Shown here: piece by piece, positions 8,784-17,110 of the stretch
Layout of the letters: every line of letters begins with the position of its first letter
How positions within the stretch are numbered: position 1 is the first letter of the stretch
Assembly: GCA_963726825.1 (NCBI GenBank)
Contig: CAVSDT010000002.1
Span: 930,001 to 994,000, forward strand
DNA: 64,000 bases
From: DATLGB01 sp963726825
GTDB lineage: Bacteria > Actinomycetota > Thermoleophilia > Solirubrobacterales > Solirubrobacteraceae
Reading direction: 5' to 3'
Translations under genes and position numbers: made by a program
The notes under the pieces: generated by a model
The model's input: the letters and a program-made list of their open reading frames with translations, nothing else
The model's database searches: none
Told to the model about the DNA's origin: nothing

Positions 8784-10325
8784 ATGGGGGCACCGGCGAC
8801 CGCGGCGCGAATCACTGCGTCGGTCCCTGGCCGCGCACAACCGGGCGCGGCGTTCGTGCGCAGGGTCCGGCGCCGGGTGACGATCTCGCAGTGCATCGCC
8901 CACCTGATCGGCGCCGGCGACGTGATCGTCCTGCTGTTCGTCGTGCTGCCGCGCCCGCGGCCGGACCTCGAGCTGTCGAGCTTCGTGGTGCCCAACCTCG
9001 TCGCGGCTTTGATCGCCACACCGTTCGGGATCGTGCTGGGCGCGTGGCTGGGACGGCGCGTGAGCACGGAGCGCATGGGCTGGCTCATCGCGGGCCGTGA
9101 GCCGGACGCCGTCGAGCGCGGGGCCGTCCTGCGGCTGCCGAACCGCTGCTTCAAGATCGACGCCGGCGTCTGGCTGCTCGGCGCGGCGATCTTCGCGATC
9201 GTCAACCTGCCGATCTCGGTGACGGTCGCGGCGCACGTCGCGGTGACGATCGTGCTCGGCGGGATGACGACCTGCGGGATCGCCTACCTGCTGATGGAGC
9301 GCGACCTGCGCCCGGTCACCGACCTGGCGCTCGCCTCGGGCCCGCCCGCCACCCCGGTCTGGCCCGGCGTCCAGGGCCGGGTGGTGCTCGCCTGGCTGCT
9401 GGCGACCGGCGCACCGCTGATCGGCATCGTGCTCGTCGGCCTCGACGCCACCAACGGCGGCGCGGATCCGGCCCGCTTCGGCGTCGCCGTCGTCGCGCTG
9501 GCCCTGATCGCGCTGCTCGTGGGCTTCACCGTCCTGTCGGCCGCGACACGCACCGTCACCCGGCCGCTGGCCGCCGTGCGCGAGGCGCTGGGGCGCGTGC
9601 AGGGCGGCGACCTCACCGCCGGCCTGCGCATCGACGACGGGAGCGAGGTCGGGCTGCTGCAGAGCGGCTTCAACTCCATGGTCACCGGGCTGCGCGAGCG
9701 CGAGCAGCTGCGCGGCCTCTACGCCCGCCAGGTGGGGGAGGAGGTCGCCGCGGTCGCGCTGGCCGACGAGCCCCGCCTCGGCGGCGAGACGCGCCACGTC
9801 GCCGTGCTGTTCGTCGACCTCGTCGGCTCGACCGCGATGGCGGCGCGCACGCCGCCGCAGCGCGTCGTCGCGCGGCTGAACGCGTTCTTCGCCGTCGTCG
9901 TCGAGGTGGTCGCCGCCAACGGCGGCTGGGTGAACAAGTTCGAGGGCGACGCCGCCCTGTGCATCTTCGGCGCCCCGGCCGAGCACCCGGACGCCGCGGG
10001 CGGCGCGCTCGCCGCGGCGCGTGAGCTGCAGGCCCGCATGGCGCGCGACGTGCCGGATCTGGCCGCCGGCATCGGCGTCTCCTGCGGCGACGCCGTCGCG
10101 GGCTGGATCGGCGCACGCGAGCGCTTCGAGTACACCGTCATCGGCGACCCGGTCAACGTCGCCGCGCGCTTGTGCGAGCTCGCCAAGCGGCGGCCGGAGG
10201 GCGTCCTGGCGACGGCGCGGGTGGTCGCGGCCGCGACATCGCGGGGCGGAGGCGCCTGGGCCGCGTCGGAGGCCGTCGTGCTGCGCGGGCACGACGAGCC
10301 GACGCCGCTCGCCGTCCCCGGCTGA
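8784..10325 (+). CDS. Membrane class III adenylyl/guanylyl cyclase with HAMP domain
   Basis: 513 residues. Six hydrophobic segments lie in the first 260 residues, followed by HAMP (RTVTRPLAAVREALGRVQGGDL, about 255-305) and a C-terminal cyclase homology domain (about 345-500). The metal Asp pair is seen in VLFVDLVGST and KFEGDAALCIFG; the segment ERFEYTVIGDPVNVAARLCE includes the substrate/transition-state region. This six-TM-HAMP-CHD layout is that of the mycobacterial Rv1318c-Rv1320c and Rv3645 group, so cAMP production is likely. CATCAT lies 6 nt before the ATG. The start is further supported because no shorter start retains the first basic segment. Confidence 0.92.
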   Translation: MGAPATAARITASVPGRAQPGAAFVRRVRRRVTISQCIAHLIGAGDVIVLLFVVLPRPRPDLELSSFVVPNLVAALIATPFGIVLGAWLGRRVSTERMGWLIAGREPDAVERGAVLRLPNRCFKIDAGVWLLGAAIFAIVNLPISVTVAAHVAVTIVLGGMTTCGIAYLLMERDLRPVTDLALASGPPATPVWPGVQGRVVLAWLLATGAPLIGIVLVGLDATNGGADPARFGVAVVALALIALLVGFTVLSAATRTVTRPLAAVREALGRVQGGDLTAGLRIDDGSEVGLLQSGFNSMVTGLREREQLRGLYARQVGEEVAAVALADEPRLGGETRHVAVLFVDLVGSTAMAARTPPQRVVARLNAFFAVVVEVVAANGGWVNKFEGDAALCIFGAPAEHPDAAGGALAAARELQARMARDVPDLAAGIGVSCGDAVAGWIGARERFEYTVIGDPVNVAARLCELAKRRPEGVLATARVVAAATSRGGGAWAASEAVVLRGHDEPTPLAVPG

Positions 10326-10340
10326 TCACGGCGCGGGGGA

Positions 10341-10346
10341 TAGGCT
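10341..10346 (+). promoter_or_regulatory. Candidate -10 (TAGGCT) for leaderless sulfotransferase/HIRAN unit
   Basis: TAGGCT ends exactly 7 nt before the GTG at 10354, inside a 28-bp intergenic gap. No good ribosome-binding site lies between them. Confidence 0.5.
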
Positions 10347-10353
10347 GACCCGC

Positions 10354-11196
10354 GTGAAGCGCCAGATCAACGCCGTCCTCACGCGCGCGACGGGCTACCA
10401 GCTGCAGAAGCCGACGCCCGCCCTCGGCGGCCCGCGCCGCCCCCGCAAGGGCAAGCGCGTGCTCAAGCAGCCCGCGTTCGTGATCTCGACGGTGCGGTCG
10501 GGATCGACGCTGCTGCGTGTGCTGCTGGACTCGCACTCGCAGATCCACTCGCCGCACGAGATGCACCTGCGCGACATCCAGGTCGAGCTGAAGTCCAAGT
10601 ACGCCGAGCGCGCCCTCAAGGAGGTCCGCCTCAGCCGCGAGGAGCTGCAGTACGTGCTGTGGGACTGGTACCTCGGCCGCGAGCTGGCCGCCACCGGCAA
10701 GCCCCTGCTCGTCAACAAGACCCCGTCCGACGTCTACGTCATCGACGACATCAAGGCCGCCTGGCCCGACGCGCGCTTCATCTTCCTCCTGCGCCATCCG
10801 CTGGCCGTCGCGCGCTCGCGCCACAACCTGCGCCCCGACGACAGCGAGGAGCGCAACCTCACGATGGTCAACCGCTACGCCAACGGGGTCGAGGCCGCGC
10901 GGCAGGCCCACGACGGGCTCACGGTCCGCTACGAGGACCTCGCGTCCGACCCCGCCCGGGTCACGAAGGAGCTGTGCGCGTTCCTCGGCGTGCCGTGGGA
11001 GGCGACCATGCTGCAGTACGGCGAGCGCAAGCGCCGCTTCCGCGCCGGCCTCGGCGACTGGTCGGAGCAGATCAAGTCCGGCGAGGTGCAGCCGCCGGCG
11101 CCGCTGCCGACCGCCGACGAGGTCCCCGACGCGTTGAAGCCGATCGCGGTCAAGTGGGGCTATCTCGACGCCGCCGAGGACCCCGCCTCGGCCTGA
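10354..11196 (+). CDS. Sulfotransferase family protein
   Basis: 280 residues. The PAPS 5'-phosphosulfate loop is seen as STVRSGSTLLRVLLDSH (about 45-61), the downstream Glu/His helix as HSPHEMHLRDI, and the 3'-phosphate site as FLLRHPLAVARSRHNL with later LTVRYEDLASDP, which together define the sulfotransferase fold of the Sulfotransfer_3 type. The acceptor is unknown; carbohydrate or lipid acceptors are common in this family and the nearby envelope polysaccharide region makes a glycan plausible, but that is inference. The GTG start is set by the leaderless-type TAGGCT. The stop overlaps the next gene as TGATG. Confidence 0.9.
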   Translation: MKRQINAVLTRATGYQLQKPTPALGGPRRPRKGKRVLKQPAFVISTVRSGSTLLRVLLDSHSQIHSPHEMHLRDIQVELKSKYAERALKEVRLSREELQYVLWDWYLGRELAATGKPLLVNKTPSDVYVIDDIKAAWPDARFIFLLRHPLAVARSRHNLRPDDSEERNLTMVNRYANGVEAARQAHDGLTVRYEDLASDPARVTKELCAFLGVPWEATMLQYGERKRRFRAGLGDWSEQIKSGEVQPPAPLPTADEVPDALKPIAVKWGYLDAAEDPASA

Positions 11197-11621
11197 TGGC
11201 GCGCGGCCCCCGGGACGCCTACCCGCGGCCCCGGCGCGCCCCGCGCGCGCCGCAGCCGCTCGAGGACCTGTCCGGACGAGCGTCGCTGGCCGTCGTCGGC
11301 GAGTCCCACTACCAGGACGCCCTTCTCGTTCTCGCCGGGCCGAAGCGCCCGGGCGGGGTGGAGCTGCGCACGGCGTTCCGGCTGGTACCGGAGCCCGAGA
11401 ACCCCTACGACTCGAACGCGATCGCCGTCCGCAGCACGGAGGGCGCGACCGTGGGCTACCTGCCGGCCGCGCAGGCGGTCCGCTACGGGCCGCTGGTCCC
11501 CGCCGGCGGGGCGAGCTGCGCGGGGGTCGTGCTGGGCGGCGACGCCGACCGCGGGACCGGCTTCGGCGTCTGGCTGCACATCGTCGAGCCCCCGACGACG
11601 GGCGGCGGCCCGGCCGCCTAG
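11196..11621 (+). CDS. Stand-alone HIRAN-domain protein
   Basis: 141 residues. After a basic, Pro/Arg-rich N-terminus (1-22), residues about 30-135 match the HIRAN pattern: AVVGESHYQDAL, then a beta region, then LVPEPENPYDSNAIAV, a turn and GATVGYLPAAQAVRY. HIRAN domains bind 3' DNA ends or damaged DNA and are usually fused to SNF2 or nuclease domains; here the domain stands alone. Its ATG overlaps the sulfotransferase stop (TGATG), implying translational coupling, yet I see no functional link. It converges with the minus-strand gene at 11618, the two stops overlapping. Confidence 0.82.
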   Translation: MARGPRDAYPRPRRAPRAPQPLEDLSGRASLAVVGESHYQDALLVLAGPKRPGGVELRTAFRLVPEPENPYDSNAIAVRSTEGATVGYLPAAQAVRYGPLVPAGGASCAGVVLGGDADRGTGFGVWLHIVEPPTTGGGPAA

Positions 11622-12304
11622 GGGTACGTCGTGTCGCGGCCGAAGCGCACGGACCGCAGCGCCGAGCGAGCGGCCTTCGTCAGCTCGCGGCCCGGGACCG
11701 GCGGCCGCTTGGCGCCGCGGGTCTGGCGCAGCGAGATCAGCAGGCCCTGCGTGGCCCGCGGCGTCTCGGGCGCCACGATCAGCACGTCGAGGCCGTAGCC
11801 CGGACGGGCCCTGCTGCCGTACGTGAACTCGACCTGGTAGCCGGGGGCCTTGGAGATGCGCCCCTTGCCGTCGGCGGTCTGGCGGAACCCGGCGAGCGAC
11901 CCGGCGAGGCTGCGGGCGCGGTTGGTCATGACGATCGGCAGGACCCCCGACACGTCACCGCGGTAGGCGGGCAGCTCGAACGGGCGGACGGTCACGCCGA
12001 CCTCGACCTCGCCGCGGCGCCCGAGCAGGCGCGCCGCCTCGTCGCCCTCGGGCGCGGCGACCTTCAAGCCGCCGCCGTAGAGGAGGTTGAAGACCGGCTT
12101 GGAGTCGTGGACGAGCTGGGTGTTGCCGTCGTAGGGGTCGCGCAGCACCAGGACCGCGACGCCGAGGAGGACGAGCAGCGCGGCGATCACACCGACCGTG
12201 ATCCGCGGCGCGATGCCGCGCGTGCGCTGCAGCAGCGCCGGCAGGGTCTCCCCGAAGCCGGGGCGGACGAGGCCCCGCGAGGGCTCTGGGGACGGCGCCG
12301 GCAT
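11618..12304 (-). CDS. Single-pass membrane protein downstream of polymerase, unknown function
   Basis: 228 residues. A Pro-rich cytoplasmic N-terminus (1-32) leads to one membrane helix (about 35-55, TVGVIAALLVLLGVAVLVL), then an extracytoplasmic domain of about 170 residues containing repeated short beta segments (VEVGVTVRPFELP, YQVEFTYGSRARPGYGLDVLIVAPE). No catalytic motif is visible. The ATG at 12304 lies 10 bp after the O-antigen-ligase-like gene stop, so the two are probably one unit. A role in envelope assembly is inferred only from that coupling. Confidence 0.75.
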   Translation of the reverse strand: MPAPSPEPSRGLVRPGFGETLPALLQRTRGIAPRITVGVIAALLVLLGVAVLVLRDPYDGNTQLVHDSKPVFNLLYGGGLKVAAPEGDEAARLLGRRGEVEVGVTVRPFELPAYRGDVSGVLPIVMTNRARSLAGSLAGFRQTADGKGRISKAPGYQVEFTYGSRARPGYGLDVLIVAPETPRATQGLLISLRQTRGAKRPPVPGRELTKAARSALRSVRFGRDTTYP

Positions 12305-12314
12305 CGCTGTGAGG

Positions 12315-13886
12315 CTAGGCGGCGAGCGTCGTGGACGCGCTGCGACGGGCGCGCTCGGGAAGCGGTGCGACCGGCTCACCGGCGGTGCCGGCGCGGCGCA
12401 GGCCGATCGCCGCGGCGAGCAGCGCCCACGTCAGGGGGTCCTCGAGGAACGCGGCGTAGACGAGCGTGTGCAGCACGAGCGCGAGGTAGGCGGCGGCGAC
12501 CGCGGCTCGCGCGGCGCGGCGGCGCACCGCGCGCAGGACCATCGCGATCGTCGTCCACAGCACCAGGAGGTAGCCGGCGAGGCCGACCAGGCCCTGCTCG
12601 GCGAGGACCGTGACGGGGATCGTGTGCGATTCGGCGGGGGAGCGGGGTGACAGGAGGCCCTCGCGGTCGCGGTAGCGCTCGGCGAAGGACCCGGCGCCGT
12701 GGCCGAGGACCGGCTGCTGCCGCCACAGCGCGAAGCCCCCGGAGATCAGGTCCGCGCGGCCGCTCGTGGCCTCGTTGAGCCCCCGCTCGACCCCGACCGA
12801 GGACGGGGCGACGAGCACCAGCACGACGCCGACCACCGCCAGCACCCCACCGGTGACGAGGACGGGCCGGGCGTGCCAGCGCAGGGCGGCCAGCACGGCG
12901 AGGCCGAGCGTCAGCGAGGCGAAGCTCGACTCCGACAGCGACGGGACGAGACCGGCCCACAGCACCAGCAGCACCCCGGCGGAGATCCACTGGGCGCGGC
13001 GCTCGCGCGTCCACAGGAGCGCGGCGGTGACGAGCACCATCGCCAGGGCGAGGTAGCGCCCGTAGATGTTGGGATCGAAGAACAGCGAGTTGACGCGGAA
13101 GTAGGGCTTGAGCTCGTTGGCCAACAGCACCTTCTCGTTGGCCAGCAGCGAGGAGCGCGTGAACCACTGCACGATCCCCACGAGGGCGAACAGCAGCGCC
13201 AGGCCGGCCGTGACGCGCAGGGCGGCGAGCACCGTCGCGCGATCCCACTCGCGGTCGACGAGCAGCCGCAGCAGCACGGCGAAGGGGACGTAGAAGAAGG
13301 CGACGTCCTTGACCGCCGGCTCGACGTCGGTGGAGTAGACCGCCTGGACGGCGTAGAGGACGATGAACCCCGCGAGGGCGCGCAGCGCCAGCAGCGCCCG
13401 GGCGTCGCCGCGCACCGGATCGCCCTCCCGGTCCTCGCGGGTCAGCAGCCGCGCGAGGACGCCCGCGGCGATGACGACGTACAGGGGCACGAGCAGCGAC
13501 GCGGACTCCCCGCCGCCGAGCGTGATCGGGACGCGGAAGGGGAGCGCGGCGACCGCCAGCACGGGGAACGCCAGCGGCCAGCGGCGCATGCCGAGAGCCA
13601 GCGCGACGAGCGCGACGGCGCCGGCGGCGAGTCCGGCGGCGGCGAGCGGCAGCCGGCCGTCGAGCCCGTCGGCGATCGCGCCCCCGGCGGTCAGGCCGAG
13701 CGCGACCGCCGCGAGGACGAGGCTGGCGACCATCGCGGCCGAGCGCCGCCCGCCTTCGCGGCCCAGCAGGACGAGCGCGGCGCCCAGGGCCGCCAGCACG
13801 GCGGCCAGGCCCTGCACGACGGGTGCGACGGCGAGCACGGTCACGAAGCGCGGCACGCTATCGCGCCACCCGGCGACGAACACCAC
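12315..13886 (-). CDS. O-antigen ligase/polymerase family membrane protein (Wzy_C type)
   Basis: 523 residues with about 12 membrane helices. The large loop between late helices carries LGHGAGSFAERYRDREG and AESHTIPVTVLAEQGLVGLAGY, the H...E.G..G pattern of the Wzy_C/WaaL family. Members polymerise or ligate lipid-linked glycan units on the outer face of the membrane. The N-terminal 120 residues include three or four Ala/Leu helices rich enough that the exact start is uncertain: the frame opens at 13886, and in-frame GTG codons follow shortly. It is divergent from the GT-C-like gene (gap 23 bp) and coupled to the downstream single-pass membrane protein. Confidence 0.88.
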   Translation of the reverse strand: MVFVAGWRDSVPRFVTVLAVAPVVQGLAAVLAALGAALVLLGREGGRRSAAMVASLVLAAVALGLTAGGAIADGLDGRLPLAAAGLAAGAVALVALALGMRRWPLAFPVLAVAALPFRVPITLGGGESASLLVPLYVVIAAGVLARLLTREDREGDPVRGDARALLALRALAGFIVLYAVQAVYSTDVEPAVKDVAFFYVPFAVLLRLLVDREWDRATVLAALRVTAGLALLFALVGIVQWFTRSSLLANEKVLLANELKPYFRVNSLFFDPNIYGRYLALAMVLVTAALLWTRERRAQWISAGVLLVLWAGLVPSLSESSFASLTLGLAVLAALRWHARPVLVTGGVLAVVGVVLVLVAPSSVGVERGLNEATSGRADLISGGFALWRQQPVLGHGAGSFAERYRDREGLLSPRSPAESHTIPVTVLAEQGLVGLAGYLLVLWTTIAMVLRAVRRRAARAAVAAAYLALVLHTLVYAAFLEDPLTWALLAAAIGLRRAGTAGEPVAPLPERARRSASTTLAA

Positions 13887-13894
13887 CGTGGCAG

Positions 13895-13900
13895 TACCTT
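13895..13900 (+). promoter_or_regulatory. Candidate -10 (TACCTT) upstream of GT-C-like gene
   Basis: TACCTT ends 9 nt before the ATG at 13910, within the 23-bp gap to the divergent polymerase gene. The gap is too short for a long leader. Confidence 0.4.
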
Positions 13901-13909
13901 TGCACCCGG

Positions 13910-15340
13910 ATGCCCGCTCGCCTCAAGCGCCATCGCACGGCGCTCGTCGTGATCGTCGGCGTCGCCGTCGCCGTCTGGGCGGTCTTCCGGCCCTGGTACC
14001 TCAACTACGACGCGCGCTACGCGCTGCTGTGGGCGGGCGACCTCGCGCACGGCGTCACCCCGGACTACACCGCCGACTTCGCGCCGACGCCGCACCCGCT
14101 GTCGACGGCGTGGAGCCTCGTCGCGCTCCCGTTCGGGGCCGACGGCGACCGGCTGATGGTGTGGCTGGCGCTGCTGAGCTTCGGGGTCGTCGTCCATCTC
14201 GCGTACAAGCTCGGGGACGAGCTGTTCGGCAATCGCTGGGTCGGCGTCGTGGCGGCGCTCGTCGTCCTCACCCGCCCGGCGCTGCTGCGCGACGCGGTGC
14301 TCGGCTACCAGGACGTCCCGTTCGCCGCCCTCGTGCTCGGTGCGGTGCTCGTCGAGGCGCGCCGGCCCCGCAACGGGTACCGCACGCTCGGCCTGCTCGT
14401 CGTCGCCGGGCTCCTGCGGCCGGAGGCGTGGATGCTCGGCGGCCTCTACTGGCTCTACCTGCTCCCCTCGCGCTCGTGGAAGGACCGGATCCTGCTCGCG
14501 GGGCTCGTGTGGCTCGCGCCGCTGATCTGGGCGCTCGGCGACCTCGCCGTCACGGGCGACGCGCTCCACTCCCTGCACGGGACGTCGGACCTCGCCGCGG
14601 CGGCCGACCGGCGCCGGCGCTTCGACCAGGTGCCGTTCTGGACCGCGAAGTACTTCGGCTACGTGCTGCGCGAGCCGTCGATCGTGGCGATCCCCCTCGG
14701 CCTGCTCGTCGCCTGGAAGCTGCGCCTGCGCGCGGCGTGGCTGCCGCTCGCGGTCGCCGGCGCGATGGTGCTCGTGTTCGCCGTCAACCCCGCCTTCGGG
14801 CTGCCCCTGATCGGCCGCTACGTGCGCACCCCGAGCGTCCTCCTCGCGCTGTTCTACGGCGTCGCGGTCGCCGGGTTCCTCCTCGTCGCGCGCGACGACG
14901 CGCGTCGCCGGCGCCTGCAGGTCCTGGCCGGTGCGGCCGTCCTGGCGACGGTGGTCTACCTGCCGTTCCAGGTCAAGCTTCTGAGCGCGCTCGAGACGCG
15001 CGTGGACCGCACCGGCGTCTTCTACGCGGGCCTGCGCGACATCGGCCAGGACCGGGCGGTCCGGCGCACGATCGCGGCGTGCGGCGGGACGGCGACCGTG
15101 GCCGACTACCGACCGATCCCGTACCTGCGCTACTGGCTCGGGACCGGCCCGGACTCGCTCGGCACCGTGGCGCAGGACGCGAGCCCCCTGAGCCGGGTGC
15201 TGATCGTCCCGCGGCGCTCGCCGGCCACGCGCTACGTCTACAAGGAGAACTTCCCGCGCGACGTCCGCGCGCCCGCCGGCTGGAGGACCGTGGCCCAGAA
15301 CCGCTCGTGGCGGGTCAAGGCCGACCCCGGGTGCGCCTGA
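13910..15340 (+). CDS. Multi-pass membrane protein resembling GT-C glycosyltransferases
   Basis: 476 residues with about nine or ten membrane helices. After helix 1 comes YLNYDARYALLWAGDLAHG with an acidic residue in the first extracytoplasmic loop, the position of the metal/catalytic acid in GT-C enzymes that use polyprenyl-phosphate sugars (GT39/GT83/ArnT types). The C-terminal 120 residues are soluble and extracytoplasmic. A polyprenyl-linked sugar donor is therefore likely, though family membership is not certain. Its location between the polymerase and ABC exporter genes fits envelope glycan modification. The start agrees with TACCTT 9 nt upstream and with the first basic residues before the helix. 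Confidence 0.8.
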   Translation: MPARLKRHRTALVVIVGVAVAVWAVFRPWYLNYDARYALLWAGDLAHGVTPDYTADFAPTPHPLSTAWSLVALPFGADGDRLMVWLALLSFGVVVHLAYKLGDELFGNRWVGVVAALVVLTRPALLRDAVLGYQDVPFAALVLGAVLVEARRPRNGYRTLGLLVVAGLLRPEAWMLGGLYWLYLLPSRSWKDRILLAGLVWLAPLIWALGDLAVTGDALHSLHGTSDLAAAADRRRRFDQVPFWTAKYFGYVLREPSIVAIPLGLLVAWKLRLRAAWLPLAVAGAMVLVFAVNPAFGLPLIGRYVRTPSVLLALFYGVAVAGFLLVARDDARRRRLQVLAGAAVLATVVYLPFQVKLLSALETRVDRTGVFYAGLRDIGQDRAVRRTIAACGGTATVADYRPIPYLRYWLGTGPDSLGTVAQDASPLSRVLIVPRRSPATRYVYKENFPRDVRAPAGWRTVAQNRSWRVKADPGCA

Positions 15341-15342
15341 CC

Positions 15343-15357
15343 GCCGCCGACGGCGGC
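15343..15357. terminator. Short GC hairpin between convergent genes
   Basis: GCCGCC-GAC-GGCGGC forms a 6-bp stem with a 3-nt loop in the 16-bp space between two convergent stops. There is no T-tract, so it would be a weak, U-less terminator acting for both directions. Confidence 0.4.
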
Positions 15358-16250
15358 TAGACGTCCTCCATGGCCAGCGCGTCCTGGTCGACGTCGAGGA
15401 ACTCCGTGTAGGCGTCGACGACGACCTCGGCGTCGTCCCACATCTTCAGCTCGCCCTTGTCGAGCCAGATGGCCTTGTCGCACAGGTCCTTGATCGTGCC
15501 GAGCGCGTGGGAGACGAGCACGACGGTGCGGTCCTCCTTGACCAGGCGCTTCATCCGGCGGGAGGCCTTGCGGCGGAAGCGCGCGTCGCCGACCGACAGC
15601 GCCTCGTCGATGAGCAGCACGTCCGGGTCCATCGTCACGGCCACGGCGAACGCGAGCCGGCCGAACTGGCCCGAGGAGTACGTGCGCATCGGGAGGTCCA
15701 TGATCTCCTCGAGCTCGGCGAAGGCGACGATCTCGTCGTACTTGGCCGCCATCTCCTCGCGCGAGAGCCCGGCGGCGAGGCCGCCGAGGACGACGTTCTC
15801 GCGGCCTGACAGCTTGCGGTTGAACCCGACGCCGAGCGCCAGCAGCGTCGAGACGCGGCCCTCGACGACGACGCGGCCGTCGGTCGGCGGCAGGATGCCC
15901 GCGAGCGTGCGCATGAGCGTGGACTTGCCGGCCCCGTTGGAGCCCACGATGCCCAGCACGGTGCCGTGCGGGACCTCGAAGGAGACGCGCTTGACGGCCT
16001 CGACCTCGTAGGAGGAGCGCCGCTGGGCGCGCAGCTCCTGGCGGTGGGCGGCCTTGTCGAGCTCCTCCTGGGTGCGCTCCTGCGGCGTCTGCCTCGCCTG
16101 GTGGCGCTTGGCGCCGGGCGCCGGGACGCGGTTGACGGCCCGCGCGATGCGGCCCTTGAGCGTCGGGCGGCGGTCGACGGTCGCCGTGTAGGTGACCGAG
16201 ACGTCCTCGACCTGGATCGCGATGCGGTCAGAGGCGGACAGCGAAGTCAC
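15357..16250 (-). CDS. ABC transporter ATPase for polysaccharide/teichoic-acid-type export
   Basis: 297 residues. Residues 1-85 include a variable basic insert; the nucleotide-binding domain has Walker A GSNGAGKST, Walker B DVLLIDEALSVGD and the switch His in VLVSHALG. The signature is TYSSGQFGRL, the YSSGM/Q variant typical of TagH, Wzt and RfbE exporters rather than the usual LSGGQ. The protein should energise export of an undecaprenyl- or lipid-linked glycopolymer. It overlaps the permease gene by 23 nt, so the two proteins form one exporter. It lacks the C-terminal carbohydrate-binding domain of E. coli O9a Wzt, which suggests recognition that does not depend on terminal modification. Confidence 0.92.
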   Translation of the reverse strand: MTSLSASDRIAIQVEDVSVTYTATVDRRPTLKGRIARAVNRVPAPGAKRHQARQTPQERTQEELDKAAHRQELRAQRRSSYEVEAVKRVSFEVPHGTVLGIVGSNGAGKSTLMRTLAGILPPTDGRVVVEGRVSTLLALGVGFNRKLSGRENVVLGGLAAGLSREEMAAKYDEIVAFAELEEIMDLPMRTYSSGQFGRLAFAVAVTMDPDVLLIDEALSVGDARFRRKASRRMKRLVKEDRTVVLVSHALGTIKDLCDKAIWLDKGELKMWDDAEVVVDAYTEFLDVDQDALAMEDV

Positions 16251-17088
16251 GCTCCCGGCTGAGGAAGAACAGGGTGCCGACGACGAAGAGGCCGACGGCC
16301 CAGGCGACGGCGACGGCCAGGTACTGAAGCGGCGGCGCCGAGCCCGTGTCCCACACGTGGCCCCAGGAGGCGATCGCCATCCCGAACGGGTTGACGTAGA
16401 GCAGCCAGTCGTAGCCCTTGGGCACGTTGTCGGCGAAGTACAGGACCGGCGAGGCGTACAGGAACACCCGCAGCAGGTAGGGGAGGAAGCTCGCCAGGTC
16501 CCGGAAGTAGACCTGCACGGCGGCGGCGAGGATCGTCAGCCCCGCGGCCAGCACCGTCATCACGACGAACACGGGGAGCGCCCACAGCAGCCCGAGGTCG
16601 ATCGGCCGGCCGCTGAGGACGTGGATCGGCAGGTAGATGACGAACGTCGGCACGAAGCGCTTCCACGCCGTCACGACGCTCGAGAGCGGCAGCAGCGCCC
16701 GGGGGAAGGACTGGTTGAGGATCAGCCGCGCCCCGCCCGTCACCGACTTCACGCCGTCGCGCATCGCGCCCGAGACGTAGTAGTAGCCGAAGATCCCGAT
16801 CACGAGGTGGCCGAAGAAGCCGTCCTCGTGGGCGCCGGAGCGCAGGATGTCGACGAGCACGAAGTAGACGCCCGCCAGCAGGAGCGGGTTCAGGACGAGC
16901 CACAGCTGGCCGAACGCCGTGTCGAAGTGCTGCGAATGGAGCTTCGTGCGCGAGAGCTCGATCGCGAACTCGCGGCGCTCCCAGGCACCGCGCACGTACT
17001 GGCGCAGCGGGGGGAGGCCGACGACCTGCTTCTCGAAGACCTGCCGCTCGGGAGCGGGGGAGGGCGGTGATGGGGCCGCGGTGCTCAT
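16228..17088 (-). CDS. ABC-2 type permease of polysaccharide exporter (TagG/Wzm type)
   Basis: 286 residues with six membrane helices and an N-terminal amphipathic region (VRGAWERREFAIELSRTKLHSQ, about 30-55) typical of TagG/Wzm/KpsM proteins. FDTAFGQLWLVLNPLLLAGVYF is the conserved first-helix entry. Two copies would form the channel with the ATPase encoded by the overlapping downstream gene. The ATG is preceded by TAGTCT 12 nt upstream, so transcription may restart here rather than continue from the glycosyltransferase gene 22 bp upstream. Confidence 0.92.
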   Translation of the reverse strand: MSTAAPSPPSPAPERQVFEKQVVGLPPLRQYVRGAWERREFAIELSRTKLHSQHFDTAFGQLWLVLNPLLLAGVYFVLVDILRSGAHEDGFFGHLVIGIFGYYYVSGAMRDGVKSVTGGARLILNQSFPRALLPLSSVVTAWKRFVPTFVIYLPIHVLSGRPIDLGLLWALPVFVVMTVLAAGLTILAAAVQVYFRDLASFLPYLLRVFLYASPVLYFADNVPKGYDWLLYVNPFGMAIASWGHVWDTGSAPPLQYLAVAVAWAVGLFVVGTLFFLSRERDFAVRL

Positions 17089-17100
17089 GGTGAGGGAGCG

Positions 17101-17106
17101 AGACTA
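17101..17106 (-). promoter_or_regulatory. Candidate -10 (TAGTCT) for the ABC exporter pair
   Basis: TAGTCT on the minus strand ends 12 nt before the permease ATG, in the gap after the GT2 stop. It would give a leader of about five bases. Confidence 0.35.
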
Positions 17107-17110
17107 GGGC

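Noticed and set aside
8244..10292. 682-codon minus-strand frame opposite the cyclase
   Set aside because: No family features; Arg/Gln/Asp-rich composition typical of antisense frames in high-GC DNA.
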